Position numbers and translations under genes: made by a program. From DATFMH01 sp035267045 (lineage in GTDB: Bacteria > Bacteroidota > Rhodothermia > Balneolales > DATFMH01): DNA of 32,865 nucleotides. The notes under the pieces were generated by a model, which saw only the letters and a program-made list of their open reading frames with translations, did no database searches and was not told where the DNA came from. How positions within the stretch are numbered: the first letter of the stretch is position 1; each line of letters starts with the position of its first letter. Shown here in pieces: positions 8,880-18,367 of this stretch. Where the stretch lies: positions 1 to 32,865 of the forward strand of contig DATFMH010000057.1 of assembly GCA_035267045.1 (NCBI GenBank), written 5' to 3'.

Positions 8880-10949
8880 ATGAAGAAAAATACTCTTAAT
8901 CTCTTAATCCTGTCTCTTGTTTTGATGCTATCGGGGATTTCATGTAATACTAATAAAACAGCCACCTCAGCAACGAAAGAGACAAATCATGGGTTGAATC
9001 TTGCAGATATGGATACAGTTGTAAGTCCCGGTTTAAATTTTTATAGATATGCTGACGGTGGGTGGTTGAAAAGTCATCCGGTACCGGCCGACAGAAGTTC
9101 TTATTCCAGTTTGTATCAATTGGTTGAAAACAATAATAAGATACTTAAATCCATACTTGAAGATGCCGCATCATCTAAAGCACCTGAAGGATCTGTTAAA
9201 CAGAAAGTGGGAGATTTCTTTGCAAGTGGAATGGATACATTAGCTATCAAAAAGCAAGGGTTAGAACCTATCGACCCATTATTGAAACAAGTCGCTATGG
9301 TACAGAATCGCAAAGAACTGTTAAAAATCCTGGCAAATCTTCGCACAAAAGGTTTTGGTAGTATGTATGGTTTTTATGTGAACCAGGATGATAAAGATGC
9401 CACTGTCATGGCTGCTTATATCGTACAAGGTGGGTTAAGTTTGCCAAACAGAGGGTATTACTTGAAAAATGATAAACGGTCTAAGAAGATCCGTGAAGAA
9501 TTTGTTAAACATGTTTCCAGAATGTTTCAGCTCATGGGTGACAGTAAGTCTGAAGCTGATATGAATTCAAACGTTGTGATGGATATTGAAACAGAGTTAG
9601 CCCGTCACTCGAAGACACCGGTTCAATTGCGCGATCCCGAGTCAAACTATCATAAAATGACAGTACGTCAGTTGGATAAATTGACACCTGCCTTCAATTG
9701 GGATGAGCAATTAAAAAATTTGGATATAGCAAAATTACAATCAGTCATTGTGGGTCAGCCAAAATTTATAAGCAATTTGAATAAGATGTTGAATGATGTC
9801 AGTATTGATCATTGGAAGATTTATCTGGATTGGCACATCATAAATGTATCAGCTCCTTATTTGAGTAATAAATTCGAAAAGGAAGACTTTAATTTTTATG
9901 GGAAAGTGCTAAACGGACAGCAAAAAATGCGGCCGCGTTGGAAGAGGGTGCTCCGGGCAGTAGATAACGGTGTTGGTTTTGATCTGGGACGTATGTATGT
10001 AAAAAGAGCTTTCCCACCAGAAGCAAAAGCTAAAGCTCTGGAAATGGTTAATGATATCAGAGCAGCATTTAAGGACAGGATAGAAAATCTCGACTGGATG
10101 AGCCCGGATACGAAGAAACTCGCCGTTCAAAAACTCAAGGCTATAGTTACAAAAATCGGATATCCGGATAAGTGGCGTGATTACTCAAATCTTGAGATCA
10201 ATCGTCAATCATATATTACCAATGTGATGAGATCAAATGCATTTTCCTATAAGCGGATGATTCATAAGCTTGGCAAACCGGTTGATCGGACGGAATGGCA
10301 TATGACACCTCAAACCGTGAATGCTTACTATAATCCTAATATGAATGAAATTGTTTTTCCTGCGGGTTTTCTCCAACCGCCATTCTTCGACCCAAAAGCC
10401 GATGCAGCGTTGAATTATGGTGAGATGGGAGTTGTAATGGGGCATGAGATGACCCATGGTTTTGATGATCAGGGCAGCCAGTATGATGCAAAAGGGAATT
10501 TACATGATTGGTGGACAAAAAAGGATCGTAAAAGATTCAAGAATCGGGCACAAGGCCTGGTAAATGAGTATGATAATTTCGTAGTATTGGACAGTCTTCA
10601 TTTAAATGGGAAACTTACTCTCGGAGAAAACATAGCGGACAATGGGGGATTATCATTGGCATATGCCGCTCTCCAAATGTATTATAAAAAGCATGGTAAA
10701 CCAGATAAAATTCAGGGATTTACTCCCGATCAAAGATTTTTCCTGGCCTATGCAAGGATTCAAAGGGCTAATTATCGACCGGAATTACTCGAAAATTTAA
10801 TAAGGACTAATCCACATTCCCCATCAAAATATCGTTTGATTGGTGCTATTGAGAATATGCCACAGTTTTATACGGCTTTTAATATTAAGAAAGGGGATAG
10901 CATGTATGTTGCACCGGATAAAAGGGCTAATGTCTGGTCTGTAAAATAA
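8880..10949 (+). CDS. M13-family metallopeptidase lipoprotein (copy 2)
   Basis: 689 residues from the ATG at 8880, which gives a clean lipoprotein signal (MKKNTLNLLILSLVLMLSG, then ISC with the lipidated Cys). A TTG seven codons upstream (8859) only adds a polar tail before the signal peptide, so I prefer 8880. The zinc motif is HEMTH with GENIADNGG downstream; NAYYNPNMNEIVFPAG is shared with copy 1. By eye roughly two thirds of residues match copy 1 along the whole length, with the catalytic half nearly identical and the signal peptide and linker divergent. This is a tandem duplication in which both copies keep all catalytic residues. Substrate differences are unknown. Confidence 0.95.
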   Translation: MKKNTLNLLILSLVLMLSGISCNTNKTATSATKETNHGLNLADMDTVVSPGLNFYRYADGGWLKSHPVPADRSSYSSLYQLVENNNKILKSILEDAASSKAPEGSVKQKVGDFFASGMDTLAIKKQGLEPIDPLLKQVAMVQNRKELLKILANLRTKGFGSMYGFYVNQDDKDATVMAAYIVQGGLSLPNRGYYLKNDKRSKKIREEFVKHVSRMFQLMGDSKSEADMNSNVVMDIETELARHSKTPVQLRDPESNYHKMTVRQLDKLTPAFNWDEQLKNLDIAKLQSVIVGQPKFISNLNKMLNDVSIDHWKIYLDWHIINVSAPYLSNKFEKEDFNFYGKVLNGQQKMRPRWKRVLRAVDNGVGFDLGRMYVKRAFPPEAKAKALEMVNDIRAAFKDRIENLDWMSPDTKKLAVQKLKAIVTKIGYPDKWRDYSNLEINRQSYITNVMRSNAFSYKRMIHKLGKPVDRTEWHMTPQTVNAYYNPNMNEIVFPAGFLQPPFFDPKADAALNYGEMGVVMGHEMTHGFDDQGSQYDAKGNLHDWWTKKDRKRFKNRAQGLVNEYDNFVVLDSLHLNGKLTLGENIADNGGLSLAYAALQMYYKKHGKPDKIQGFTPDQRFFLAYARIQRANYRPELLENLIRTNPHSPSKYRLIGAIENMPQFYTAFNIKKGDSMYVAPDKRANVWSVK

Positions 10950-10997
10950 ATTTTAATTTTTCAGCATCTTAATAGTTCAGATAGTCATATATAAACT

Positions 10998-11032
10998 AAA
11001 AAAAGCACTACATATAGCAGTAGTGCTTTTTT
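10998..11032. terminator. Bidirectional terminator between M13 copy 2 and the cold-shock gene
   Basis: A 13-bp stem (A-rich arm then GCACTAC at 11005-11011, GTAGTGC at 11020-11026 then six T) lies between the convergent genes. It has A and T runs on both outer sides, so it can serve both strands. Confidence 0.92.
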
Positions 11033-11056
11033 CTTTCTAATAATTAAAAAATTGAA

Positions 11057-11266
11057 CTAAAGAATTATAACTTCCTGGGCCTGTAATCCTTTATCACTTT
11101 CTGCAACAGTAAACTCTACACGTTGTCCTTCTACCAGGTTTTTAAAACCATCATCCTGTATTTCGCTGTAATGAACGAATACATCATCACCTTCATCTCT
11201 GGATATGAAACCATATCCTTTATCTTTGTGAAACCATTTAACTGTTCCTAATTCTCGATCTGCCAT
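11057..11266 (-). CDS. Cold-shock protein (CspA family)
   Basis: 69 residues, a single cold-shock domain with GTVKWFHKDKGYGFIS (RNP1 KGYGFI) and DDVFVHYSEI (RNP2 VFVHY). It binds single-stranded RNA/DNA and melts RNA secondary structure in the cytoplasm. Length and motifs are standard. Its upstream region (11267-11400) is long for such a small gene and contains inverted and direct repeats, as expected for the structured leaders of cold-shock messages. No Shine-Dalgarno is evident just before the ATG. Confidence 0.95.
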   Translation of the reverse strand: MADRELGTVKWFHKDKGYGFISRDEGDDVFVHYSEIQDDGFKNLVEGQRVEFTVAESDKGLQAQEVIIL

Positions 11267-11696
11267 TATAAATTACTTCTAAACATTGATATTTCTTTTG
11301 ATATGTCGATAAATCGGAGACCTGCAGAGTAACTACACTTCTCATCGATACGTCGATCATTACACAATTATAAAGTTTTTAAGGATATAATCAAATTTCT
11401 AATACTCATAGGTGTTTATATTTTATCGAATCACAACCATTTATAATAATAAAGTATAGTCTAAAGAGTCATCACTTAAATGTTTATATAATTTCCTGTT
11501 AATCCGGAAATATCACCATATAAACGGTAAAAGATGAAAATATCATTAAAATTACTTTGATTTTGCATCTCATATATATAGATTTGCGTGTGTAAGAAAT
11601 ACAGGATTATCGATCCAAAAAAAAAATTAATAAGTAGTATTTATTTTTAGATATTTTAATAAAGAAGCAGGTAATAAGCTATAAGGAGCAAATTTT
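11267..11696. other. Divergent intergenic region, probable long cold-shock leader
   Basis: 430 bases between two divergent genes. Near the cold-shock gene an 11-mer is repeated directly with one mismatch (GATATGTCGAT at 11300-11310, GATACGTCGAT at 11347-11357), and ATCGA/TCGAT form a short stem at 11344-11357. Next to the plus-strand gene an AAGGAG ribosome site lies about 8 bases before its ATG. I see no ORF or RNA gene. Confidence 0.4.
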
Positions 11697-12218
11697 ATGG
11701 AAACTAATGTTTTGGGTGCAAATATCGGTTTTGCTGCAGTGGCCGGATTAGCGGGTGCTTTGGTGATGCTTGTATTGATCTATTTGTTAAAAATGGTAGG
11801 ATTTAAAGTCGATTTACCATATATAATGGGTACGATATTTGTTAAACCCGAAAAGAAATCGAGTGTCTATGGACTAGGTTTAGTAATATATTTTATTATC
11901 GGAGCTATGTATGGTATGTTTTTTATTATTCAAATGATGGGTATTACGCAGCCCCCGCAATGGTGGCTGGGTATCGTGTATGGCTTTGCAAGTGCTTTTC
12001 TATCAGGTGTGCTCCTGGGTACTCTTGCTGATGATCATCCAAATATGGGAGAAGGTAAAGAAATTTCAAATCCCGGTATGTTTGCGACCAATTGGGGATT
12101 AGGTAATACAGCAACCTTTTTTATTATTCATATCATATTTGGCCTTGTAACGTTAATGACTTACATACACTTATATGGCCCTACTTATATACCAAGGATT
12201 TCATCACCGTTGTTTTAA
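11697..12218 (+). CDS. Membrane protein of unknown function, about four transmembrane helices
   Basis: 173 residues, not recognised. Hydrophobic segments are at about 9-32 (start GFAAVAGLAGALVMLVLIYLL), 57-80, 88-108 and 139-160. Short charged loops lie between, including PEKKSS and a DDHPNMGEGKEISNPG segment after the third helix. The Gly/Ala-rich first helix and the conserved-looking histidine and aspartate in the loop resemble small integral membrane proteins of unknown role. It has the clearest Shine-Dalgarno (AAGGAG) of the window. It stands alone between divergent and convergent genes, with a strong terminator behind it. Confidence 0.8.
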   Translation: METNVLGANIGFAAVAGLAGALVMLVLIYLLKMVGFKVDLPYIMGTIFVKPEKKSSVYGLGLVIYFIIGAMYGMFFIIQMMGITQPPQWWLGIVYGFASAFLSGVLLGTLADDHPNMGEGKEISNPGMFATNWGLGNTATFFIIHIIFGLVTLMTYIHLYGPTYIPRISSPLF

Positions 12219-12236
12219 AAGGTTTTATTATTTGTT

Positions 12237-12267
12237 AAAAGCCCCGAAAGAAATCGGGGCTTTTTTT
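12237..12267. terminator. Bidirectional terminator between the membrane protein and the ABC-F gene
   Basis: A 7-bp GC-rich stem (GCCCCGA at 12241-12247, TCGGGGC at 12254-12260) with a 6-base loop, four A before and seven T after. It lies between convergent genes and abuts the stop codon of the ABC-F gene. Confidence 0.93.
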
Positions 12268-14155
12268 AACTCAACTTTTCAAGTTTCTCCCACTTGTCAT
12301 AAGCTGTTTTTAATTGCTCTTCTAAATCACTAAGCTGGTCACTCATCCGGCTTATTTCATCCCCGTTCTTTTGATAAAAATCGGGATTCCCTAATTTTTC
12401 ATATATTTCTTTTTGCTGTTTTTCAAGCTTTTCGATCTGATTGGGAAGTTGTTCAAGTTCCCTTTTTTCTTTGTACGATAATTTCTGTACAGAATTGTTA
12501 TTCTTTTTAGTCTTTGGGCTTTTTGATTTTTGGGGACGTTTGTCAATGGTTTGAATGGTATCCTTGCGTTGTTTGATCCAGTCATCATACCCACCAATGT
12601 ATTCTTTAACCTGCCCATCACCCTCAAAAACAATGGTACTTGTTACAACATTATTCAGGAATTCTCGGTCATGGCTAACCATTATCAATGTCCCGGGGTA
12701 ATCAACCAATAACCCTTCAAGCAATTCCAATGTCTCAATATCGAGATCATTGGTAGGTTCATCCATGACGATGACATTAGACGGGCGGGTAAATAGTTTG
12801 GCAAGTAATACCCGGTTTCTTTCTCCGCCGGAAAGTACGGACACCGGCCGCAGGGAACGATCGGGAGTGAATAAAAAATCCTTTAGATAACTTATTATGT
12901 GTCTGTCTTTACCATTAATACTTACGTTGTCTTTGCCCTCACTTACATTTTCACGAACCGTTTTTGTACTATCAAGCTGTTGGCGTAACTGATCAAAATA
13001 GACTACTTCAAGATTGGTTCCTAATCGGACATTTCCTTCATCAGGAGGCAGGTTACCGAGTAAGAGATTTAAAAGGGTTGTTTTTCCAGATCCGTTATTA
13101 CCGATTATTCCAATTCTGTCCTTCCTGGTAATAGTGGTTGTAAAATTACTCACAATCGACTTTTCACCGTAAGAAAAGGATATATCCTTAGTTTCTATTA
13201 CAAGGTTACCCGATCTGCCGGCTTCATTTACTTGCATTGAAACCGTACCCTGACGTTCACGTCTGAGGCGTTTTTCTTCACGCATTTTTTGAAGTGCCCG
13301 TACTCTTCCTTCATTACGTGTACGCCGGGCTTTAATACCTTTTCTAAGCCAGGCTTCTTCCTCACTTAATTTCTTGTCGAATTTGGCTTGTTGCTCATCT
13401 TCAGCATGTACTAACTCATCTTTTCGTTTTAGAAAAGTTTCATAATCACATTCCCAATCAAATAACCTGCCGCGTTCCAATTCAACAACCCGGTTAGCCA
13501 GTTTCTTGAGAAACTGACGATCGTGAGTGACAAACAATAATGTACCCTGGTAAGTCTGCAGAAATTGTTCGAGCCAATCTATGGAGTCAATATCCAAATG
13601 ATTGGTAGGTTCGTCCAGCAACAGAATATCAGGAGATGTAACGAGTGCTTTGGCCAGCAGGACCCGGCGTTTTAAACCGCCTGATAACGTTTCAAATTCG
13701 GCATCCGCGTCAAGGCTCATACGGGAGATAACTTCATCAATTTTTTGATTTATTTGCCAACCACCAACGGCTTCAATCTTTCGTTGTATCTGATCAAGTT
13801 GTTTCAGAAGTTTATCTGAATACTCATGAGTTAAAGTATGACTTACATGGTGATAGTCAGCAAGTAGAGAGCCCGTCTCTTCCAATCCTCCCGACACAAC
13901 ATCATAAACTGAGCCCGTAACTCCATGGGGTACCTTTTGCTCGAGACGTGCTATTTGAATGTTTTTTTGATACTCTATTTGCCCCTCGTCCGGATTAAGG
14001 TCGCCGGAAACTAACTTCAACAAAGTAGATTTACCGGTTCCATTTCTGCCTAACAGGCAAACTTTTTCACCGGCTTCAATTTGAAAATCCACCTTATCCA
14101 GAAGATAGGGCCCACCAAATCCAATGCTTACGTTTTTAAAATTTATTAGTGCCAT
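12266..14155 (-). CDS. uup: ABC-F ATPase, Uup-like
   Basis: 629 residues with two ATP-binding cassettes and no membrane domain. Cassette 1 has Walker A GRNGTGKST, signature LSGGLKRRV and Walker B ILLLDEPTNHLD; cassette 2 has GNNGSGKTT, LSGGERNRV and IVMDEPTNDLD. The linker between them is highly basic (RRTRNEGRVRALQKM), and the C-terminus (about 555-629) is a coiled coil. This C-terminal coiled coil and the linker are typical of Uup, a ribosome- and DNA-associated ABC-F protein. The whole protein is cytoplasmic and intact. The start codon overlaps no neighbour; 138 bases separate it from the next gene upstream. Confidence 0.9.
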   Translation of the reverse strand: MALINFKNVSIGFGGPYLLDKVDFQIEAGEKVCLLGRNGTGKSTLLKLVSGDLNPDEGQIEYQKNIQIARLEQKVPHGVTGSVYDVVSGGLEETGSLLADYHHVSHTLTHEYSDKLLKQLDQIQRKIEAVGGWQINQKIDEVISRMSLDADAEFETLSGGLKRRVLLAKALVTSPDILLLDEPTNHLDIDSIDWLEQFLQTYQGTLLFVTHDRQFLKKLANRVVELERGRLFDWECDYETFLKRKDELVHAEDEQQAKFDKKLSEEEAWLRKGIKARRTRNEGRVRALQKMREEKRLRRERQGTVSMQVNEAGRSGNLVIETKDISFSYGEKSIVSNFTTTITRKDRIGIIGNNGSGKTTLLNLLLGNLPPDEGNVRLGTNLEVVYFDQLRQQLDSTKTVRENVSEGKDNVSINGKDRHIISYLKDFLFTPDRSLRPVSVLSGGERNRVLLAKLFTRPSNVIVMDEPTNDLDIETLELLEGLLVDYPGTLIMVSHDREFLNNVVTSTIVFEGDGQVKEYIGGYDDWIKQRKDTIQTIDKRPQKSKSPKTKKNNNSVQKLSYKEKRELEQLPNQIEKLEKQQKEIYEKLGNPDFYQKNGDEISRMSDQLSDLEEQLKTAYDKWEKLEKLS

Positions 14156-14293
14156 GCAATTTTAACGTATAAAATGATCTCGAATTACAATTATATATTG
14201 CTTCCATTGTACAAAGAAGGGAACAAGGTATTCACAAAAAAACAATAAATGAAAAGATGATTGATTTGTATAAGAATTTAAATTTCTACAAAA

Positions 14294-15544
14294 TCATATA
14301 GGCAAGAAAAGGAGTGAGAGGCTACCGGCAATAATTGTTATTAAAAAAGCCAGAAGCAGTCGATAACTTTTTTTAAAACCGGTAATAAACATAAATATGA
14401 AACCTTTCACTGCCGTATTGACAATAGCCGCAATAAAAATGGCAAAAGTCGCTACACTTATCAACAGATCAGTATTTGTCATACGAGATATCGAGAGTGT
14501 AATTGCATCTACATCGGCTATGCCGGATATAGCCGATAAAAGATAAAGTCCGGCATCACCTAACCATGCCCTGAATACAGATGCCAGAAAAATAATGGCC
14601 GATAAGAGAAGTCCGAACTTAACCGCTGTAGATAACTGAAAAGGATTCTTTAATACTATTGATTCTTTAGAATTATGTATTTTCCTCCTTTTCCAAAACC
14701 AAAGAGCTTCAAGGTAAGTGACAATAGCCATAATTACGAACGGTATAGCTAAAGGAAGCACCAAATGTATATTTATAATACCGGCAATAACCAGGATTCT
14801 CGGAAACATCGTTGCTGCGGAAACGAGGACACCGGCTGTAAGAATATTTTCATGTTTGTGTTCCCTGACCAGCCGTGCAAAATTTAAAGTTATAACTGTA
14901 GATGAAACAAGACCACCAAATAAACTCGTAAAGAGGGTACCTTGTTCTTGGCCGGCAATTTTTATGGCAAAATAACCGACAAATGATAATGCGGCGACAA
15001 GCACGACCATCAGCCAGATTTCATATGGATTCAAAACGTTCCAGGGGCCGAATCCACGATTAGGTAAAACAGGTAAAATTACTACTGATATGAGTAGTAA
15101 TTTGAGAATGGCGCTCAACTCCTGTGATTCTAATTTTTGCAACCAACGGTGTAAAACAGGCTTTAAGCTTAGTAATATGGTTGTAACGACACCCGCCGAT
15201 GCGGCTATCGCCACCTGTCCAAGAACAGCTAATGCTCCCAGAGCGAACGTGATGAGTCCGGCTACGACTGTAGTTATTCCAACATCATGGATCTCTTTAA
15301 CACTTTGGATATGGCTAATAATAAGAATTGCTGCAAATGCCAGAAATGAAAAACCCAGCAGTATGATACCCATTTGATTAGCCAGGATAGTCCAGATTCC
15401 ACCAAGAAGTCCAATTAAACCGAAAGTTCGTATACCCGCCATACGTTGCCCTTCACTGGCTGTTCTCTCTTGCCAGCCACGTTCAATACCTATCAAAAAA
15501 CCAATGGCTAAAGCCAGTCCCAACCGGATAAAGAGATCTAACAT
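14294..15544 (-). CDS. MgtC/SapB-DUF4010 membrane protein
   Basis: 416 residues from the ATG at 15544; a TTG eight codons further up (15568) is possible but lacks a ribosome site, while GGAG lies about 9 bases before 15544. The N-terminal half is an MgtC/SapB domain (LFIRLGLALAIGFLIGIERG, then RMAGIRTFGLIGLLGG) and the C-terminal half a DUF4010 domain with many hydrophobic helices, about 12 in total. Proteins of this two-domain type are inner-membrane proteins linked to magnesium or ion homeostasis by family association only; the transported substrate, if any, is unknown. The frame is intact. Confidence 0.85.
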   Translation of the reverse strand: MLDLFIRLGLALAIGFLIGIERGWQERTASEGQRMAGIRTFGLIGLLGGIWTILANQMGIILLGFSFLAFAAILIISHIQSVKEIHDVGITTVVAGLITFALGALAVLGQVAIAASAGVVTTILLSLKPVLHRWLQKLESQELSAILKLLLISVVILPVLPNRGFGPWNVLNPYEIWLMVVLVAALSFVGYFAIKIAGQEQGTLFTSLFGGLVSSTVITLNFARLVREHKHENILTAGVLVSAATMFPRILVIAGIINIHLVLPLAIPFVIMAIVTYLEALWFWKRRKIHNSKESIVLKNPFQLSTAVKFGLLLSAIIFLASVFRAWLGDAGLYLLSAISGIADVDAITLSISRMTNTDLLISVATFAIFIAAIVNTAVKGFIFMFITGFKKSYRLLLAFLITIIAGSLSLLFLPI

Positions 15545-15661
15545 TGGCAGACTCCAATACCTGATCAATAACTATATTCTTTTTTATTACTTAATGAAAT
15601 ATAATAACTTACAGTAGATAATACAGTTTAAATAAAAAGAGTATAATTATTAATATCACAA

Positions 15662-16420
15662 TTATTTTTTTGCACTTCTTCGTTTATCCCGAATGTAGAT
15701 GGCTTTTCCGGGGGCATTTTCAGATGACCGTTCATCTATGTCAAATAGTTTGATGGCGTTAATCAATTCACCGAGTTTTTTATACCCGTAATTTCGGGGA
15801 TCGAATTCAGAGGATTTATTAGCTATATTTTGACCGACATTACCCAGATATGCCCAACCACTTTCATCCGCAGAATCTTCAACGGCATTACGCAATAAAT
15901 TGACTAATTTTGTATTTCTTTTAAGTTGATTTGCCGATTTACGTTGGGATGGAACTACACTCTCATCATCTTTACGAAGTATTTCGGTGTAAATGAATTT
16001 ATCACAGGCTCCCACGAAAGGTTGAGGTGTCTTTTTTTCACCAAATCCATAGACCGTTAACCCGGCTTCACGTATTCTGGAAGCTAAACGGGTAAAGTCA
16101 CTGTCGCTGGAAACGATGCAGAAGCCATTGAGTTTCTCCGTGTATAAAAGATCCATGGCATCGATGATCATGGCACTATCGGTCGAGTTCTTACCTACCG
16201 TATAATTGAATTGTTGAATAGGTTGTATAGCGTAATGTAATAATAATTCTTTCCAGCTATTCAATTGCGGCTTTGTCCAGTCACCGTAAATCCTTTTTAC
16301 ACTGGCTACACCATATTTGGCAATCTCCTCGATAAGGCCATCAATAATAGACGGTGGTGTATTATCCGCATCTATTAACATGGCAAGTTTTAATTGATGA
16401 TTATTGTTTTGCTTCATCAT
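15662..16420 (-). CDS. NYN-domain putative RNase with C-terminal LOTUS domain (LabA/DUF88)
   Basis: 252 residues. The N-terminal PIN-like NYN domain (about 10-150) keeps the acidic metal-site residues: IDADNTPP, NSTDSAMIIDAMD and VSSDSDFTRL. The C-terminal part (about 168-245) is an OST-HTH/LOTUS domain, recognised by GWAYLGNVGQ and YGYKKLGELINAI. The family is the LabA/MARF1-like group: a putative metal-dependent nuclease joined to an RNA-binding module, acting in the cytoplasm. Target RNA is unknown. It starts MM, and either ATG is possible. It is 80 bases downstream of the flavoprotein gene on the same strand. Confidence 0.88.
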   Translation of the reverse strand: MMKQNNNHQLKLAMLIDADNTPPSIIDGLIEEIAKYGVASVKRIYGDWTKPQLNSWKELLLHYAIQPIQQFNYTVGKNSTDSAMIIDAMDLLYTEKLNGFCIVSSDSDFTRLASRIREAGLTVYGFGEKKTPQPFVGACDKFIYTEILRKDDESVVPSQRKSANQLKRNTKLVNLLRNAVEDSADESGWAYLGNVGQNIANKSSEFDPRNYGYKKLGELINAIKLFDIDERSSENAPGKAIYIRDKRRSAKK

Positions 16421-16500
16421 TTAGTTTTTTGTAACCATATAAATGGCTTATGTTAAAGTCTATAATACTTTAACATAACAATAAATTAAGTCATCAACAT

Positions 16501-17730
16501 TTAGATAATAGAAATTCCGGTTATATAGCCGCTCGCCCATGCCCATTGAAAATTAAAGCCTCCAATTCGTCCATCTACATCTAATATTTCTCCACATAAA
16601 AATAAACCCGGGCATATCCTTGATTCCATAGTGTTTAAATGTACCTGATCGAGTGGTATACCTCCGGCGGTAACCTCGGCATATTTAAATCCCCGGTCTC
16701 CACTTACAGGCAGATCATATTGAGTGATTGACCGACAAAGTTGTTTGCGTTTTGCTTTTGGTATTTGATCAATTTGATCGGAAACAAAAACCTGATTTTC
16801 TTCACAAAGAGCCTTAGTGAGACGATCAGGCAATTTGTCTTTTAATAATTGAGAAACTCTTTGTTTTTGATTGTTTAATAGATAATTATGAAAGAGTTCA
16901 AAGGTATATCCTGGTAAAAAATTTATGATCAGTTTTGTATTCGGATCATTTAGTTTTGCGGCTTTATAATATCGACTAATGTTGAGCACTGAAGGACCGG
17001 AAAGGCCAAAATGAGTAAATAGGGTGGAATCGGTAAAAGACTCGAGCGTTTTTCCACTGCCTGATTGTACTTCTATTGTAGCCGGTATGGTTATACCACT
17101 TAATGAGCAAATAAAATGAGTACCGGGTAATGTCAGAGGTACCAGAGCAGGGAATACATGATGCGAAAGTGTATGTCCGAGTGACTTGGCCAATAAATAT
17201 CCATGTCCGTCTGATCCCGATTTTGGTAAACTTTTACCTCCGGTCGCCAATACTACCGATTTAGCAATAAAGGAATCATGACCATCGGTGATAATAAATT
17301 TGTCATCTTTTTTGGTGATATGTTGAACCTTAAATGGATGAATTAATTGGATATTAGCTTTGTCAGCAGCCCTTAATAAACTATGAAGCACACTTTCAGA
17401 GCTGTCAGTCACCGGGAATAACTTCCCGGTATCCTCTTTCTTTAACTCAACTCCCAGAGACCGGAAAAATGTAATAGTCTTATTGACATTGAAACGGCGC
17501 AGCACTTTTTTAATAGCATTTCGGGATGAACCCGCATAATCAACTTCCGATACTTTATGATGTGTAACATTACATCGTCCGCCTCCGGCAACCAATATTT
17601 TTGCACCAGGCTTTTTTGCGCTATCCAGGATGATTATTCTGCGATTGGGTTTCGTGTGTCCGGCCCATATTCCCGCCATAAGTCCGGCAGCACCGGCGCC
17701 AACGATTACCACATCGGCATGATGGGGCAT
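16501..17730 (-). CDS. NAD(P)/FAD-dependent oxidoreductase, BaiN/HI0933 family
   Basis: 409 residues. An N-terminal Rossmann FAD site (VVIVGAGAAGLMAGIWAG, 7-24) is followed by the family signature GAKILVAGGGRCNVTHH. A second conserved block, VLATGGKSLPKSGSDGHGY, lies near 165, and the C-terminal GEILDVDGRIGGFNFQWAW closes the FAD fold. The HI0933 family is a flavoprotein group of mostly unassigned reaction; BaiN was placed in bile-acid metabolism in gut bacteria, which need not apply here. Cytoplasmic, full length. Third gene of a galE-dedA-flavoprotein cluster, 37 bases after dedA. Confidence 0.9.
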   Translation of the reverse strand: MPHHADVVIVGAGAAGLMAGIWAGHTKPNRRIIILDSAKKPGAKILVAGGGRCNVTHHKVSEVDYAGSSRNAIKKVLRRFNVNKTITFFRSLGVELKKEDTGKLFPVTDSSESVLHSLLRAADKANIQLIHPFKVQHITKKDDKFIITDGHDSFIAKSVVLATGGKSLPKSGSDGHGYLLAKSLGHTLSHHVFPALVPLTLPGTHFICSLSGITIPATIEVQSGSGKTLESFTDSTLFTHFGLSGPSVLNISRYYKAAKLNDPNTKLIINFLPGYTFELFHNYLLNNQKQRVSQLLKDKLPDRLTKALCEENQVFVSDQIDQIPKAKRKQLCRSITQYDLPVSGDRGFKYAEVTAGGIPLDQVHLNTMESRICPGLFLCGEILDVDGRIGGFNFQWAWASGYITGISII

Positions 17731-17767
17731 AAGTTCTGTTTCAGGTTAAAAGACAATGTTTTCAGAA

Positions 17768-18334
17768 TCAGATAGTATTTCTCTTATTATCACTGAAATG
17801 TTGATATAGTTTATATAATCCGCCAGTAAGAACGGCGCCGACTATAATCCAGAGTTCGTATTGCTTGAAATCATCTAAGAAGGCCTGGAATACATGGCCA
17901 AATATAAAACCGAGTAATCCCACAACAATTGCCCAGATTAAAGCACCTACGGCATTCAAAATCATAAATTTTTTGGTACTGACGTTACTCATACCAAACA
18001 TAAATGGAGTTACGGTTCTCAATCCATAGAGGAAACGAAAGCCCAAAATCAAAGAAGTATTATACTTATCGAACATATGTTGAACTTTGGATACCTTCGG
18101 TTGCCATTTAGGGCGTTTATCAAGAAAAGAACGGCCTTTATTTCTGCCTACATGAAAGAAAAACTGGTCTCCAAAAAATGAACCTGTGAAAGCTATTAAT
18201 ACAACCCATGGTAAAAAAAGCAAGCCGCGATGGGCCAGGAAACCGGCAATAACCAGTATCGATTCTCCTTCAAGGATTGTCCCAACGAATAATGCCGGGT
18301 AACCATAAGCGGCAACTATTGTTTCTAACGTCAT
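17768..18334 (-). CDS. DedA-family membrane protein
   Basis: 188 residues. Family features are GYPALFVGTILEGESILVIAG at the N-terminus, the reentrant-loop region GSFFGDQFFFHVGRNKGR (52-69) and FRFLYGLRTVTPFMFGMSN (about 99-117). There are four to five hydrophobic helices. DedA proteins are inner-membrane proteins involved in undecaprenyl-phosphate/phospholipid flipping and membrane homeostasis. The acidic E in LEGES and the two basic-residue motifs that matter in the family are present. It lies 33 bases after galE and 37 before the flavoprotein, so co-transcription is likely. Confidence 0.9.
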   Translation of the reverse strand: MTLETIVAAYGYPALFVGTILEGESILVIAGFLAHRGLLFLPWVVLIAFTGSFFGDQFFFHVGRNKGRSFLDKRPKWQPKVSKVQHMFDKYNTSLILGFRFLYGLRTVTPFMFGMSNVSTKKFMILNAVGALIWAIVVGLLGFIFGHVFQAFLDDFKQYELWIIVGAVLTGGLYKLYQHFSDNKRNTI

Positions 18335-18367
18335 GAATATCTTAGTCTAATCAAAAATCTATTTCAT

